Positions 14,759-15,935 of a DNA stretch of 15,935 bases are shown in pieces. Positions within the stretch are counted from its first letter, which is position 1; the number at the start of each line of letters is the position of its first letter. A model generated the notes under the pieces. It was not told the origin of the DNA and did not search any database. It was given only the letters and a program-made list of their open reading frames with translations. The translations under genes were made by a program, and so were the position numbers. Origin of the DNA: Anaerolineae bacterium (GTDB taxonomy: Bacteria; Chloroflexota; Anaerolineae; DRVO01); the NCBI GenBank assembly GCA_012719195.1, contig JAAYAV010000416.1:1-15935 (forward strand). Direction: 5' to 3'.

Positions 14759-15935
14759 CTACCGACCCAGGACTTCGGCCGGATAGCCGCTGACGAACAC
14801 ATAGAAGGAGTCGGCGTCCTCGAAGCGCTCCGGGAAGTACCCCTCGAACTCCACCTCGTCGCCCGGCTGCAGCGGTTCGTCGAGGTCGATCCAGTCCACT
14901 GTGGCGTTGAGCACGTTACCGTCCTCATCGTAGAGAGTGGAGTAAACGGTCAAGGCCACGATGTCGAAGTCGGTTGAGTTGATGGCGGTACCCCAGACGT
15001 AGAAGATGCCGTCATCCACGCCGCCGTCGAAATCCTCCACGGTGAGGTCAACGTCGGGGGAAAGCTCGTCGGTTACCCAGAAGGAGACCTCGTACTCGGC
15101 TACGTCCTCGACGGCGTAGTCACCGAGGTCGTCAGCGTAGATCGGCACCCAGAAACTGCTCGTCTGCCCGGGCTCGACCACCGGCCGATCCAGGTAGGCG
15201 CTGAAGTCGCCATCCCCGATCTCGTTGCCGTCCTCGTCGAACAGGCGAACCTCGACCACGACCATGGTGTCGACGGTCTGATCCGACACGTTGATGGCCT
15301 CACCGACGACGCTGATGTCGCCGTACTCGGTCACAAACCCGGAGTCGCTGACGACCTCGAACACCTCACCGCCACCGGCCAAGCCTCCGTCGAGAGGCTC
15401 GGCACCATACCCGGTGACGAACACGTACCAACTGTCGGCGTCCTCGAAGTTCTCCAGGAAGTAGCCCTGGACCGGTACCTCATCCTCGGGGCCGAAGGGC
15501 TCGTCCAGTTCCACCCAGTCGGTGGTCGCGTTGAGTACCTCTCCATCCTCATCGTAGAGGGTGGAGTACACCCGCAGAGCGCTGAACTCCAGCTCCGTTT
15601 GGTTGTAGGCAGTCCCCGCGATGACGAAGCTTCCGTCTTCCTCCCACGAGTCGAGGTCATCAACCAGAACCTCGACTTCGGTCGACTTCTCGTCAGTTAT
15701 CCAAAGTGAGATCTCGTAATCGCTCACCTCGTCAACCGAGGCGTCGCCGAGCTGTTCCTCGTAGATGGGCACCCAGAAGCTGGAGAGCCACCCGGGCTCG
15801 ATTACGGGTCGATCGAGCACGGCGGTGTAGACCTGGTCTCCGACGGGCTCCCCGTCGGCGTCAAAGAGGCGGACCTCCACCATCACCGTGTGGGTAATGT
15901 CGAGTTCGGAGATGTTCTCCGCCTCGCCCACGACG
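14759..15935 (-). CDS. Acidic FxLYD-like repeat protein (5' end outside window)
   Basis: At least 391 residues; the frame runs off the right edge, and the GTG codon at 15931 is an internal valine of the repeat, not a start. The protein is two copies of a 208-residue unit, each made of two FxLYD-like domains: one with GEAxN, VEVRLFDxDG, LDRPVxEPG, SFWVPIY; the next with GTAxN, VYSTLYDEDG, DWxxLDEP, GYF and EDADSxYVFVxGY. FxLYD-type domains are beta-sandwich modules found mostly in exported or surface proteins. I count 98 Asp/Glu against 8 Lys/Arg in 390 residues, so it is extremely acidic, which suits calcium binding or an extracellular setting, though neither is shown. The visible part has no membrane segment or sorting signal; a signal peptide or anchor would have to be upstream. 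Function unknown, perhaps a surface adhesin or scaffold. Confidence 0.8.
   Translation of the reverse strand, partial: VVGEAENISELDITHTVMVEVRLFDADGEPVGDQVYTAVLDRPVIEPGWLSSFWVPIYEEQLGDASVDEVSDYEISLWITDEKSTEVEVLVDDLDSWEEDGSFVIAGTAYNQTELEFSALRVYSTLYDEDGEVLNATTDWVELDEPFGPEDEVPVQGYFLENFEDADSWYVFVTGYGAEPLDGGLAGGGEVFEVVSDSGFVTEYGDISVVGEAINVSDQTVDTMVVVEVRLFDEDGNEIGDGDFSAYLDRPVVEPGQTSSFWVPIYADDLGDYAVEDVAEYEVSFWVTDELSPDVDLTVEDFDGGVDDGIFYVWGTAINSTDFDIVALTVYSTLYDEDGNVLNATVDWIDLDEPLQPGDEVEFEGYFPERFEDADSFYVFVSGYPAEVLGR
14762..15304 (-). repeat. 208-codon tandem repeat, final copy
   Basis: Encodes the last 181 residues. It aligns without gaps to the preceding copy but ends after FVSGYPAEVLGR, lacking the terminal linker, as expected for the last unit of a tandem array. 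Confidence 0.85.
15305..15928 (-). repeat. 208-codon tandem repeat, first visible copy
   Basis: Encodes residues 2-209 of the visible protein (counted from the codon at 15929-15931). Landmarks recur exactly 208 codons later: GEAxN, WVPIY, VYSTLYDEDG, EDADS. At DNA level CCTCATCG at 15547 recurs at 14923, a 624-base offset. The last part of this copy is a Gly/Val-rich linker leading into the second copy. Confidence 0.85.

Noticed and set aside
14759..15935. CRISPR or short tandem DNA repeat in the repeat protein gene
   Set aside because: The repeat is a long, diverged coding duplication with 624-base period, not short identical repeats with spacers.

Overview
The window is GC-rich bacterial chromosome, densely coded, with GTG and TTG starts beside ATG and short intergenic gaps. 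A complete valine T-box leader in front of valS, plus DUF58/transglutaminase and FxLYD-type genes, fits a Gram-positive-related or Chloroflexota-like lineage. This placement is inference; there is no rRNA or other marker here to fix it. I see no phage, insertion sequence, CRISPR array, tRNA or rRNA.

Left part (1-8522), mostly rightward, is a carbohydrate-metabolism neighbourhood interrupted by valS. A leftward, truncated sugar-phosphate isomerase/epimerase (1-398) diverges from an aldo/keto reductase (722-1696) across a regulatory-looking 323-base gap. Then come a metallo-beta-lactamase-fold hydrolase (1878-2720), the valine T-box and valS (2737-5728), a second isomerase/epimerase following valS with no visible terminator (5761-6576), and a translationally coupled pair: an aldo/keto-reductase-like barrel protein of unknown function (6725-7570) and a PfkB sugar kinase (7563-8522). 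Hairpins at 1792-1823 and 6605-6641 separate transcription units, and in both cases a good promoter starts inside the hairpin.

Right part (8519-15935), all leftward, reads from the right edge as: an acidic, repeat-built FxLYD-like protein (5' end outside the window), a 13-bp hairpin terminator, a phosphomannomutase/phosphoglucomutase, an unrecognised 351-residue probably helical protein, a DUF58 protein, and a TgpA-like membrane transglutaminase. The last two are the usual DUF58-transglutaminase pair, here without the MoxR ATPase next to them. The kinase and transglutaminase genes converge and share a CTAG at their stops.

The clearest non-coding element is the T-box, with specifier GUC, AGUA motif, T-box sequence and terminator all readable. 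The most unusual features are the gap-free 208-residue repeat (itself two halves about 104 residues apart), the promoter-in-terminator arrangement, and the two unassigned proteins. I found no convincing evidence of a wholly new defence or mobile system.
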